From positions 1-17,783 of the forward strand of contig JAFTIG010000047.1 in NCBI GenBank assembly GCA_017457015.1: DNA of 17,783 bases. Direction: 5' to 3'. Each line of letters opens with the position of its first letter. The first letter of the stretch is position 1. Made by a program: the position numbers and the translations under genes. Positions 5,328-13,326 of the stretch are shown here, one piece after another. The stretch is from Clostridia bacterium (GTDB lineage Bacteria > Bacillota_A > Clostridia > Christensenellales > Borkfalkiaceae). The notes under the pieces are model-generated. The model was not told where the DNA came from, ran no database searches, and saw nothing but the letters and a program-made list of their open reading frames with translations.

Positions 5328-6674
5328 ATGTTGTTTTCTCGCAAGGACTTATCGAAAATAATAATTCCTTTGTTTATAGAACAAACTCTTGCCATAACCG
5401 TCGGCATGTTCGACTCGGTAATGGTTTCAAGCGTCGGTGAAGCGGCGGTATCAGGCGTTTCACTCGTCGACACGTTAAATCTTCTTCTCATTTATTTATT
5501 CACTGCACTCGCAGGTGGTGGCGCGGTAGTCATAAGTCAACTTATCGGTCAAAAAGATTACAAAAGAGCAAACGAAGCGTCTAAACAACTGCTCTATATT
5601 GTTTTTATCGTCGCTTGTGCTCTCACTCTTTTAGCCACCACGTTACGCACCCCACTGCTTAAACTTATATTTGGCAGTATAGAAAAGGACGTTATGGAGC
5701 ACGCCAAAATCTACTTTTTATTTACGGCGCTATCCTACCCCTTTTTCGGCATATATAGTGCTTGCGCGTCAGTGTTTAGAGCAATGGGTAATTCGAGTAT
5801 ATCTATGCGCATTTCCCTTGCAATGAATATAATCAATATCGGTGGCAACGCGCTCCTAATATACGTTTTTAATATGGGCGCGGCAGGCGCGGCGATAGCA
5901 ACTCTCTTTTCAAGAATAGTCGGCGCGGTAATTATATTGATTTTGACAAGAAACCCAAAAAACCAAGTATATATAGAAAAGCCGTTTTCTTATAAGATTA
6001 GCGCTTATTACGTAAAGCGTATTTGCGGTATAGGAATTCCAAACGGTTTGGAAAACGGAATGTTTCAATTCGGCAAGGTATTAACTCAAAGTTTAATATC
6101 TAGTTTCGGCACTATACATATAGCGGCAAACGCCGTTGCAAACTCACTTACCGCACTGCAATATATCCCCGGCACCGCCATAGGACTAACTATGGTAGTC
6201 GTCGTCGGCAGATGCGTCGGTGCAGGAGAGAAAGAACAGGCTAAAGCATACTCTAAAAAATTGCTCGGCATTACTTACGTCGCTATCTTGGCAATTTCTG
6301 CGATTCTTTGCTCCTTTTCCACCTTTTTCGTGGGCATGTATAACTTATCCGCCCAGTCGACGGCACTCGCTAAACAACTTATATTCTTCCACAGTATTTG
6401 CGTATGCACGATATGGCCTATCGCATTTCCCTTGACAAACGCTTTTAGGGCGGCAAACGACGTAAAATTTACAATGATAATATCCGTAGCGTCCATGTGG
6501 ATTTTTAGAGTCGGTTTGAGTTTCGTTTTTGCCAAAGTAACAAACATAGGCGTCCCCTGCGTATGGATCGCAATGAGCTGCGACTGGATATTTAGAACGA
6601 TCATTTTTGGAATTAGATATCTTAAAGGATCTTGGCTCAAAAAAGCGTGGCCAAACAACTCCCTTAAACAATAA
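5328..6674 (+). CDS. MATE family efflux transporter
   Basis: A 448-residue membrane protein with about twelve hydrophobic helices in two similar halves, the standard MATE/NorM layout and length. The N-terminal segment IPLFIEQTLAITVGMFDSVM (13-32), the GGGAVVISQLIGQKD region (about 63-77) and the second-half repeat with ENGMFQFGKVLTQSL are typical. MATE pumps export cationic drugs or metabolites using a Na+ or H+ gradient; the substrate here cannot be told from the sequence. The start is fixed by AAAGGAG about 8 bases upstream. It is transcribed away from the AraC-type regulator, which suggests inducer-controlled efflux, and it ends at a shared terminator with proS. Confidence 0.92.
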   Translation: MLFSRKDLSKIIIPLFIEQTLAITVGMFDSVMVSSVGEAAVSGVSLVDTLNLLLIYLFTALAGGGAVVISQLIGQKDYKRANEASKQLLYIVFIVACALTLLATTLRTPLLKLIFGSIEKDVMEHAKIYFLFTALSYPFFGIYSACASVFRAMGNSSISMRISLAMNIINIGGNALLIYVFNMGAAGAAIATLFSRIVGAVIILILTRNPKNQVYIEKPFSYKISAYYVKRICGIGIPNGLENGMFQFGKVLTQSLISSFGTIHIAANAVANSLTALQYIPGTAIGLTMVVVVGRCVGAGEKEQAKAYSKKLLGITYVAILAISAILCSFSTFFVGMYNLSAQSTALAKQLIFFHSICVCTIWPIAFPLTNAFRAANDVKFTMIISVASMWIFRVGLSFVFAKVTNIGVPCVWIAMSCDWIFRTIIFGIRYLKGSWLKKAWPNNSLKQ

Positions 6675-6698
6675 ACGGTATAAACTTTATTACACCAT

Positions 6699-6736
6699 AA
6701 AAGGGATAACGATTTTTTTCGTTATCCCTTTTTTTT
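6699..6736. terminator. Bidirectional terminator between the MATE gene and proS
   Basis: A 13-bp stem (AAAAGGGATAACG 6699-6711, CGTTATCCCTTTT 6720-6732) with an 8-base A/T loop. On the plus strand the T run extends to 6736, and on the minus strand the stem ends in TTTT. It ends the convergent MATE and proS transcripts. Confidence 0.9.
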
Positions 6737-6756
6737 AATAGTTTATTACTCGTTCA

Positions 6757-8454
6757 TTATAAGTGCTTTGATATTTCTTGCATTGCGTTTAATATAGGTG
6801 CGCTTTCAGAAAAACTCTTATCCCTTGCAACGATTTCCACAACGCCTTGCTTAATATTTCTCGGACTTACTATAACTCTTACGGGAACGCCTAAAAGGTC
6901 CGCGTCGGAAAACATAATGCCTGCGCTTACGTTTCTGTCGTCGTAAACTACTTCCACGCCTGCGTCTAACAAATCTTGATATAATTTATCTGCAAACTCT
7001 TTAACTTCTTGATTATCCGAACGAACGGCACATAAATGCACTTGGTACGGAGCGATAGCCTTTGGCCAAATAGGACCGTAATCGTCGTGATGAACTTCAC
7101 ATATCGCAGCGGCAAGACGACCGACGCCGATACCGTAACAACCCATGATAGGGTGTTGTAGGTTACCTTCACTGTCAACGTAAGTCATATCCATAGATTT
7201 TGTATATTTAGTGCCTAACTGGAATATATTTCCCACTTCTACACCGCGAGAGATGGTGATAGAGTGCTTGCCACAGTGCGGACAAATACCGCCTTCTTGT
7301 ATTTTTGCAAAATCGTGGAACTCTACGTTCGGCATATCCCTATCCATATCGAGCCCCGTATAGTGATAATCTACCACGTTTGCACCGCAAGCGAGATTAT
7401 TCATATTTTTTAACGAATTATCGTAAAGTACGATAAAATCACCGTCTAATTTGTACGGCCCGATAAAACCTGCATTTAAACCGCAATCTTCGGTAATTAC
7501 CGCAGGGTGAATATCAAAGCCTAAATAGTTGGTCAATTTCGTTTCGTTTACCTCCAAATCACCACGCAAGAACAATACGATATATTTATCGTCGGAATTT
7601 CTTTGGTAAACGACCGCTTTACAAGAATTCTTTTGATCGGAATTTAAGAAAGTACAAACTTCTTCAATAGTGTGTTTGTTGGGAGTATACACTAACTTTA
7701 ATTCTTCGGACGGGGTAGTTCTCTTATAATCGATAATGCTTTCGGCCGCTTCCATATTAGCGCGATAATCACACTCCGAGCATATAGCGATAGAATCTTC
7801 ACCGATATCCGTTAAAAGCATAAATTCATGGGATATACTTCCGCCCATCATACCGGAATCTGATGCGACCGAGATAACTTCAGGAATACCTACCCTTTCA
7901 AAAATGCGCTCGTAAGCCTTGTGACATTTATCGTAATATTCTTCTAAATCGCTTTGACTGGTATGAAAGGAATAGGCGTCTTTCATAGTAAATTCGCGAA
8001 CTCTCATAAGTCCTGCTTTCGGTCTTGCTTCGTCGCGGAATTTAGTTTGGATTTGATATATCATAAAAGGATACTTATTGTAACTTTGCGCGTATTCTCT
8101 TACGAGTTGAACTGCCGCTTCTTCATGCGTCATGCCGAGAACGAGCGGACCGTCGCTTCTATCGTTAAAGCGTACTAATTCTTTACCGATACTTTCATAT
8201 CTGCCCGACTCTTGCCAAAGCGACGCAGGCATAACGACGGGGAACTGAACTTCTTGACCGTCGATTTTATCCATTTCTTCTCTTAATATTTGTTCTATTT
8301 TACGCGTTATGCGCTTTAACGGCATAAATGAAGAGAATATACCGTTTGCAACGTATTTCATATAACCGCCACGAACCATTAACGCGTGGCTGTCAACCGT
8401 ACAATCAGACGGTCTTTCTTTAAACCTTTCTCCTACTAACTTTTCTAACTTCAT
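6757..8454 (-). CDS. proS: Prolyl-tRNA synthetase, bacterial type with editing domain
   Basis: The 565-residue class II synthetase charges tRNA-Pro with proline in the cytoplasm; the length fits the E. coli-type enzyme. The catalytic core has motif 2 (KFRDEARPKAGLMRVREFT, 138-156) and motif 3 (GCYGIGVGRLAAA, 438-450), plus the T109-H110-E111 proline-site element. An insertion domain that in this family removes mischarged alanine lies at about 225-405. It is bordered by two CxxC pairs (225/228 and 391/394), suggesting a zinc knuckle. The anticodon-binding domain occupies about 465-565. The start has GGAGG 8 bases upstream. A T-box leader controls the gene, and it forms a transcription unit of its own with a terminator shared with the MATE gene. 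Confidence 0.97.
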   Translation of the reverse strand: MKLEKLVGERFKERPSDCTVDSHALMVRGGYMKYVANGIFSSFMPLKRITRKIEQILREEMDKIDGQEVQFPVVMPASLWQESGRYESIGKELVRFNDRSDGPLVLGMTHEEAAVQLVREYAQSYNKYPFMIYQIQTKFRDEARPKAGLMRVREFTMKDAYSFHTSQSDLEEYYDKCHKAYERIFERVGIPEVISVASDSGMMGGSISHEFMLLTDIGEDSIAICSECDYRANMEAAESIIDYKRTTPSEELKLVYTPNKHTIEEVCTFLNSDQKNSCKAVVYQRNSDDKYIVLFLRGDLEVNETKLTNYLGFDIHPAVITEDCGLNAGFIGPYKLDGDFIVLYDNSLKNMNNLACGANVVDYHYTGLDMDRDMPNVEFHDFAKIQEGGICPHCGKHSITISRGVEVGNIFQLGTKYTKSMDMTYVDSEGNLQHPIMGCYGIGVGRLAAAICEVHHDDYGPIWPKAIAPYQVHLCAVRSDNQEVKEFADKLYQDLLDAGVEVVYDDRNVSAGIMFSDADLLGVPVRVIVSPRNIKQGVVEIVARDKSFSESAPILNAMQEISKHL

Positions 8455-8480
8455 AAATAACCTCCGTTTATTTTGAGTAT

Positions 8481-8756
8481 AAAAAAACCCTAAACTGTTT
8501 TAATCAGTCTAGGGCGAACTAACAACGTCCGTGTTACCACCTAAATTCGGATAAAATATCCGCGCTCCATCGGTACTAATTACCGTTTCTCTATAACGGG
8601 AGAACCCGACGCAACTTACTTAAACATACCGTCCGTTCTGCGCGTAGCTCCAAAATGGGTTCGGACACTTATCATTAAAGACTTGCACCTACCGTCTTCT
8701 CTCTAAAAAATCCAAGCGCCTACTATTTCTTTTCATAGCCGTTCTACGTTTAATTT
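8481..8756 (-). ncRNA. T-box leader (proline) of proS
   Basis: Between promoter and gene, the minus strand shows the T-box sequence AGGTGGTAACACGG (8529-8542), whose TGGT matches a tRNA acceptor end ACCA with discriminator A, as expected for tRNA-Pro. The Stem I specifier region contains GAACCCATTTTGG; the likely specifier codon is CCC (8657-8659), followed by the A usual after specifiers. The intrinsic terminator has arms CCCTAGACTG and CAGTTTAGGG (8488-8514) followed by T7 (8481-8487). The CCCTAGA arm can pair instead with TTTAGG next to the T-box to form the antiterminator. Uncharged tRNA-Pro should therefore switch proS on. Stem II and III details were not worked out. Confidence 0.93.
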
Positions 8757-8762
8757 TTGACT

Positions 8763-8791
8763 ATTTTAGCATAAAAATAAAATAAAGTCAA
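8763..8791 (-). promoter_or_regulatory. Promoter of the T-box-proS transcript
   Basis: Minus strand TTGACT (8786-8791), 17-base spacer (8769-8785), TAAAAT (8763-8768). The predicted start near 8756 fits the 5' end of a normal-length T-box leader. Confidence 0.85.
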
Positions 8792-8844
8792 TACATTTTA
8801 ACCGTTTTATAAAATTGCCGATATGTTGCGCGGTTCTATACGTT

Positions 8845-9444
8845 TTAATATTCGTAAACGACGAGTGCATACCCTTTAACTACGTTTATTGAAACGTTAC
8901 TATCGGTTGCGACGTTACTTATACCGCGCGTATCAGCGTTGGTAAGCGTAAGACTATCAAGCGGATAATAAAGCCCTTTACTTTCCGTTACCGTACACTC
9001 GTTGCCGTACGGCAGGATTGATAGCGCGCTACCTTTTTTTACGGTAAGTTCAGTCTTGCCACAAGCGAGTTCGGTTAGATAGCCTTTTTCTTTTATACTG
9101 GCTTTTAAGCCTATATTCTTTGCAATTTTAAGCAATACTATATTGCCGAGAACGTGCTCAATCTTTCCACCGTACGCGCCGTAAATAGTAATCTCGTCTG
9201 CACCGCACTCTTTTGCAAAACGCACTGCGCGCTCTCCGTCGGTAAAATCCTTTTCCACGTCCAGCCCTATTATCTTTTCACCGTCGGGGACGTTACCTAA
9301 ACTGTCGAAATCCCCCACTACCCCAAGTACGTTTTTTTCACCTATCTGCTCTTTAAATTTATAAGCGGCGTCGGCGTAAATAACGTCATTTTCACTTACG
9401 ATAGCAGTGATTGACGGGGCTTTTAATATTATTGCTACTTTCAT
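8845..9444 (-). CDS. thiN: Thiamine pyrophosphokinase
   Basis: A 199-residue cytoplasmic enzyme that transfers pyrophosphate from ATP to thiamine, giving TPP in one step. Motifs are GDFDS (44-48), KDFTDGE (65-71) and GAYGGKIEHVLGN (89-101), the last with Glu where most homologues have Asp before the His. The usual ADGGA near residue 25 reads ADAAY, so the sequence is somewhat divergent, but the domain order and length are normal. It is the last gene of the aro operon: its ATG overlaps the aroQ stop by 4 bases (ATGA), so it is translationally coupled. A thiamine kinase in a shikimate operon is unusual. No strong terminator follows before the proS promoter. Confidence 0.9.
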   Translation of the reverse strand: MKVAIILKAPSITAIVSENDVIYADAAYKFKEQIGEKNVLGVVGDFDSLGNVPDGEKIIGLDVEKDFTDGERAVRFAKECGADEITIYGAYGGKIEHVLGNIVLLKIAKNIGLKASIKEKGYLTELACGKTELTVKKGSALSILPYGNECTVTESKGLYYPLDSLTLTNADTRGISNVATDSNVSINVVKGYALVVYEY

Positions 9445-9866
9445 AATTTAATCAACTCGTCAAGCCCTTCTATATAACCGTCGAAACCCTTGCCTGTAAT
9501 CGTCTTAAAAGCATACTTGCCGACGTAGGAAATCTGACGAAAATCTTCACGCTCGTTTACTGCGGAAATATGAACTTCTACGGTAGGAATATTTACCGCC
9601 TTTAAGGCGTCCAAAATAGCCACGCTCGTATGAGTATACGCACCGGGATTAATAACGATACCGTCGTATTTTTTATACGCTTTTTGAATAGCGGTAACTA
9701 TCGCCCCTTCGTGATTAGATTGGTAACATTTCACCTTAACGCCACGGTTTTTCGCGCCGTCTTTGATAAGTTTAACTAGTGCCTTATAATCCCTATCCCC
9801 GTAAATGTTTTTTTCTCTAATCCCGAGCATGTTGAGATTTGGACCGTTAATTACGAGTATTTTCAT
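9441..9866 (-). CDS. aroQ: 3-dehydroquinate dehydratase, type II
   Basis: A 141-residue dodecamer-forming dehydratase that converts 3-dehydroquinate to 3-dehydroshikimate, the third shikimate step. Visible family residues are NGPNLNMLG (7-15), R17, catalytic Y22 in IYGD, N73 and H79 in NPGAYTHTS, catalytic H99 in EVHIS, and R110. The lid residue normally Asn directly after HxS is Ala (HISAVNERE), a small deviation in the substrate region. A GAAGGAG site lies about 13 bases before the ATG. The start overlaps the aroE/aroK stop by 4 bases, and the gene's own stop overlaps thiN. Confidence 0.95.
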   Translation of the reverse strand: MKILVINGPNLNMLGIREKNIYGDRDYKALVKLIKDGAKNRGVKVKCYQSNHEGAIVTAIQKAYKKYDGIVINPGAYTHTSVAILDALKAVNIPTVEVHISAVNEREDFRQISYVGKYAFKTITGKGFDGYIEGLDELIKL

Positions 9867-11083
9867 AATTTTTCAATAACTCCTTCAACCGCGCTAACTA
9901 GATCCTTGTCGTTGTCAATGACAAAATCTGCAAACGCAGCGTATTTATCCTTTCTTTCTTCAAACAATTTCTTTACCGTTTCTAAATCTTTAGAGAGCGG
10001 TCTACCGTCTGTAACGAGTGACTCTATATCTCTTTTTATCCAAAAAATCTTACCGTTGCTTTTGAGCGGAAAATAATTTTCTTTATCCTTTATAACCCCA
10101 CCGCCCGTCGCAATAACCTTACCGGTAAGTTTACCTACGTCCTTTAACACCTGTTTTTCAAGAGCGCGGAAATAATCTTCACCACTCTCTTTAAAAATAG
10201 TAGGTATATCCCTGCCGTCACGATTTACTATCTCTTGGTCAGTGTCTATAAACTCTCTATTAAGCGCGTCCGCAACCGCCTTTCCAACAGTGCTTTTGCC
10301 ACTACCCGGCATACCTACCAAAACGACGTTTAGCGTTTCTTTAGATAAAGTACTTAAAACCTTTTCTATAACGTCGTCGGATACCTTTTTATTAAAAAAG
10401 TGCTCCATTGCAAACTTTGCCTGTGCAACGAGCATAGGCAAACCGTTGGTATACCGAACGCCCATAAGTTTTGCTTGACAAGTCAAATACGTCGTGTCAG
10501 GATTATATATCGCGTCCGCGACCCCCGATAAATTCTTAAACGGCGCAAGGTCTATCGGCGACTGGTAGTTGTTTGGATACATACCGACGGGCGTAGTATT
10601 TATGATAACATCCGCATCGAAATGCCTGTCTAAATTCTCGTAATTATTCTCTCCCGAACGGGAAACGACTATAACTTTTCTCGCTCCTAAATACTTTGCT
10701 ACTGCAACCGAAGTATTGCTTGTTCCGCCACTGCCGAGAATTAAAACCTTTTTACCTAAAAGTTCAATCCCTGCGCGTGAAAACATATAACGCATACCGT
10801 CAAAGTCGGTGTTATATCCCGTCTTGACGCCGTCCCTAAAGACTACCGTGTTTACAGCGCCTATTTTTTTAGCGCTATCGTCGATAACGTCAAGACATGG
10901 CATTATATCTTTTTTATACGGTATAGTAACGTTATAACCCGTATATCCGCCGTTTTTAGCAAAATCCGCTACGCTTTCCGGTTCAAGTTCGATTAGGTCG
11001 TAAACGTAATCGCCCAAAAGCGCGTGTATCTTTTTAGAATAACTGTGTTTTAACGTTCTACCGATAAGACCGAATTTTTCCAT
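9863..11083 (-). CDS. Bifunctional shikimate dehydrogenase / shikimate kinase fusion (AroE-AroK)
   Basis: A 406-residue fusion of two successive pathway enzymes. Residues 1-245 are AroE: GLIGRTLKHSYS (5-16) binds shikimate, NVTIPYK carries catalytic K57, NTDFDG carries D93, and LGSGGTSNT (about 116-124) is the NADP Rossmann loop. Residues about 250-406 are AroK: P-loop GMPGSGKST (257-265), DTD (280-282), GGG (327-329), and lid DGRPL (359-363). Together they reduce dehydroshikimate and phosphorylate shikimate (steps four and five). The start is the ATG at 11083, two bases after the pheA stop; an in-frame TTG at 11089 overlapping that stop is the alternative. No good ribosome binding site is seen, so translation probably depends on coupling. 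Separate aroE and aroK genes are more common. Confidence 0.94.
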   Translation of the reverse strand: MEKFGLIGRTLKHSYSKKIHALLGDYVYDLIELEPESVADFAKNGGYTGYNVTIPYKKDIMPCLDVIDDSAKKIGAVNTVVFRDGVKTGYNTDFDGMRYMFSRAGIELLGKKVLILGSGGTSNTSVAVAKYLGARKVIVVSRSGENNYENLDRHFDADVIINTTPVGMYPNNYQSPIDLAPFKNLSGVADAIYNPDTTYLTCQAKLMGVRYTNGLPMLVAQAKFAMEHFFNKKVSDDVIEKVLSTLSKETLNVVLVGMPGSGKSTVGKAVADALNREFIDTDQEIVNRDGRDIPTIFKESGEDYFRALEKQVLKDVGKLTGKVIATGGGVIKDKENYFPLKSNGKIFWIKRDIESLVTDGRPLSKDLETVKKLFEERKDKYAAFADFVIDNDKDLVSAVEGVIEKL

Positions 11084-11085
11084 AA

Positions 11086-12231
11086 TCAAACTTTTTCGCT
11101 ATACGCGCCAAGGAAGGTAAACTGTTCGGTAGAGTCGTCAAGTTCAATAAGAAGATTTTGTACGCCCTTACCCTTGATGTCACACTCAAAGTCAAAGTAG
11201 AACATAAACTCAAAACTCGATCCCACTATCGGGCGCGATTCAAGTTTGGTTAAGTTAATCCCAAGATTAGAAAACTTTGAAAGAAGTTTATTAAGACTGC
11301 CCGGCGAATTTTGCGGAAGGGTTGTCATAATACTTATCTTGTTAGCGTCTTGATAAAATTCCATATCTTTTGCGATAAGGATAAAACGCGTATAATTGTT
11401 ATCTGCATCTTGAACGTTAGTTTCCAAAAGTTTCAAGCCGTAAAGGTCGGCACACTCTCTTGAAGATATTGCCGCAGCGTCCTTTCTACCGCTTTCCGCG
11501 AGCATTTTTGCAGCAACCGCCGTATTCGCGCAAGCCGTAATCTTTGCTAACGGGAACTTTTCAAGATACTTTTTGCATTGTGTAATCGCTTGCTCGTGCG
11601 AAAAAATTTCCTTTACGTCTTTAAGGGAAGTATCCTTATTTACTATAAGGTTGTGATTTATCGATACGCGCAAACTCTTTACTATATAGAACTTATGCGC
11701 TTTCATAAGGTCGTAAACCTGATTTACCGAGCCTGCCGAACTGTTTTCAATCGGCAAAACGCCGTACTTGCAAAACCCCTTTTCAACCGCTTGGAATACA
11801 CCGTCGAAATTCTTAAAGTAGGTAATGTCGGCAAGTTCAAACATTCTATCCGCCGCTATGCCCGAATACGCGCCCGCAACGCCTTGACAAGCGACCTTTG
11901 CTCTTGCAGGAAACTTGAGTTCACCTTTAGAAAGTGCTGATTTAATCTTTTCGCCAAGTTCGGTTTTATATTCGGCGTTCATCGTCTGATACGCCTTGCT
12001 CGTTTCAAACATGGTTTCAAACACACGCTTTAAATAAACTTGCATGTCTTCTTCAACGTTTTCGGTAACGCGTAGTAAAATCTTTCTTTCGCGGTCGGGA
12101 TCGTTCACAGCTTTTCCGCTCTGCTTTTTCGCTTCGCTCACTTGCTTTACGAGATTCATCCTTTCCCCGTAAAGTTCTGCAATCTTGTCGTCTATACCGT
12201 CTATGCGCAATCTTATATCACTTAAATCCAT
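11086..12231 (-). CDS. pheA: Bifunctional chorismate mutase / prephenate dehydratase (P-protein)
   Basis: A 381-residue, three-part enzyme that turns chorismate into prephenate and then phenylpyruvate, the committed phenylalanine branch. Residues 1-90 are an AroQ-fold chorismate mutase (RLRIDGIDDKIAELYGERM). Residues about 112-288 are the dehydratase, with GVAGAYSG (117-124), GVLPIENSSAGSV (157-169) and the catalytic NNYTRF (278-283). Residues about 298-376 form an ACT domain with LTKLESRP (327-334); the ESRP motif is the usual phenylalanine-binding site for feedback inhibition. AAGGAGA stands 7 bases before the ATG. It lies 12 bases after aroC, the widest gap in the operon. Confidence 0.96.
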   Translation of the reverse strand: MDLSDIRLRIDGIDDKIAELYGERMNLVKQVSEAKKQSGKAVNDPDRERKILLRVTENVEEDMQVYLKRVFETMFETSKAYQTMNAEYKTELGEKIKSALSKGELKFPARAKVACQGVAGAYSGIAADRMFELADITYFKNFDGVFQAVEKGFCKYGVLPIENSSAGSVNQVYDLMKAHKFYIVKSLRVSINHNLIVNKDTSLKDVKEIFSHEQAITQCKKYLEKFPLAKITACANTAVAAKMLAESGRKDAAAISSRECADLYGLKLLETNVQDADNNYTRFILIAKDMEFYQDANKISIMTTLPQNSPGSLNKLLSKFSNLGINLTKLESRPIVGSSFEFMFYFDFECDIKGKGVQNLLIELDDSTEQFTFLGAYSEKV

Positions 12232-12243
12232 TTTAGTTTCTCC

Positions 12244-13326
12244 TTAAATACTGTCGTATATTGCTATTGCCGCTATCGCTTCGATAACGGGTACGGCTCT
12301 CGGCGTTATACACGCGTCGTGCCGTCCTTCTATTTTCAACTTAACGTTTTTCTTCTCCGTTAAATTTACGCTGTCTTGCTCTTTACCTATAGACGGAGTA
12401 GGCTTTATAGCCACCCTAAAAGTTATAGGCATACCGTTAGCCATACCGCCGTTTATTCCGCCGTTATTGTTGGTCTTTGTCTTAACCGTACCGCCGTCGT
12501 AATAAAAGGCGTCGTTTGCCATACTTCCTAGCATATCGCTTATACCAAACCCCGTGCCAAACTCTATACCTTTTACCGCAGGAACTGCAAACGCAAGAGA
12601 AGATATAACGCTCTCTAAACTATCGAACATGTATTCCCCTGCGCCGACGGGTACGCCGGTTATAACGCACTCGATAACACCGCCAACCGAGTCGCAACCA
12701 AGCCTTGCACTCTCGATTTTTTCCATCATCTCATCCTTAACGCCGTTATCTAACAACGGAAAAGATTTATCGAGCGAGTTAAAATCAAACTTTTCTACGT
12801 CTATATCTGAATACGACTTTCCTTTTACGCCACCTATAGCAGATATATAAGCGTTTATCTTTATTCCTTTACTTTCTAAAATTTGTTTACAAATACCGCC
12901 GGCAATACACATAGGCGCGGTCAATCTTCCCGAAAACTTTCCGCCGCCACGGTAATCAAAACCGTTGCCGTATTTAGTCCACGCAACGTAATCTGCGTGC
13001 GCAGGGCGCGGAGTCTTTACCACGTTATCATAATCGGCACTTCTCTGTTCTGAATTTTTAATAACCGCCCTAAAATGCGACGCTAAAATTCCACCGTCAA
13101 GCCCTTCTTCGATAATGACCTTATCACCTTCAAGACGTTTTGTGGAATACGCCGCCTTTTTGGCTCTACGTCTATCCATAAACTCTTGCAAAACGAGAGT
13201 ATCGACCTTTTCGCCGTCAAAGCCGTCCACTACCACGCCTATTTCGAGTGCGTGCGACGCGCCGAATATTTGCACGTTTAATTTTCTGCCGTGAAAACAC
13301 GACTGTTGTTTGTCGTTAAACGTCAC
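12244..13326 (-). CDS. aroC: Chorismate synthase
   Basis: A 360-residue flavin-dependent lyase that converts EPSP to chorismate, the last common step. Recognisable blocks are IFGASHALEIGVVVDGF (20-36), PRPAHADYVAWTKYGNGFDY, RGGGKFSGRLTAP, NNNGGINGGMANG and GRHDACITPRAVPVIEA. The length is normal, but the first signature, GESHG in most family members, reads GASHA (22-26), with the presumed catalytic His kept, and RPGHAD reads RPAHAD. The start is GTG, overlapping the aroA stop by 11 bases, with AGGTGG about 8 bases upstream inside aroA. It is the only aroC candidate in the operon, so it is presumably functional despite the changes. Confidence 0.93.
   Translation of the reverse strand: MTFNDKQQSCFHGRKLNVQIFGASHALEIGVVVDGFDGEKVDTLVLQEFMDRRRAKKAAYSTKRLEGDKVIIEEGLDGGILASHFRAVIKNSEQRSADYDNVVKTPRPAHADYVAWTKYGNGFDYRGGGKFSGRLTAPMCIAGGICKQILESKGIKINAYISAIGGVKGKSYSDIDVEKFDFNSLDKSFPLLDNGVKDEMMEKIESARLGCDSVGGVIECVITGVPVGAGEYMFDSLESVISSLAFAVPAVKGIEFGTGFGISDMLGSMANDAFYYDGGTVKTKTNNNGGINGGMANGMPITFRVAIKPTPSIGKEQDSVNLTEKKNVKLKIEGRHDACITPRAVPVIEAIAAIAIYDSI

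Noticed and set aside
8792..8844. A terminator between thiN and the proS promoter.
   Set aside because: Only weak pairing (AACCG/CGGTT) is present with no clear T tract, so none is called and read-through into the proS leader remains possible.
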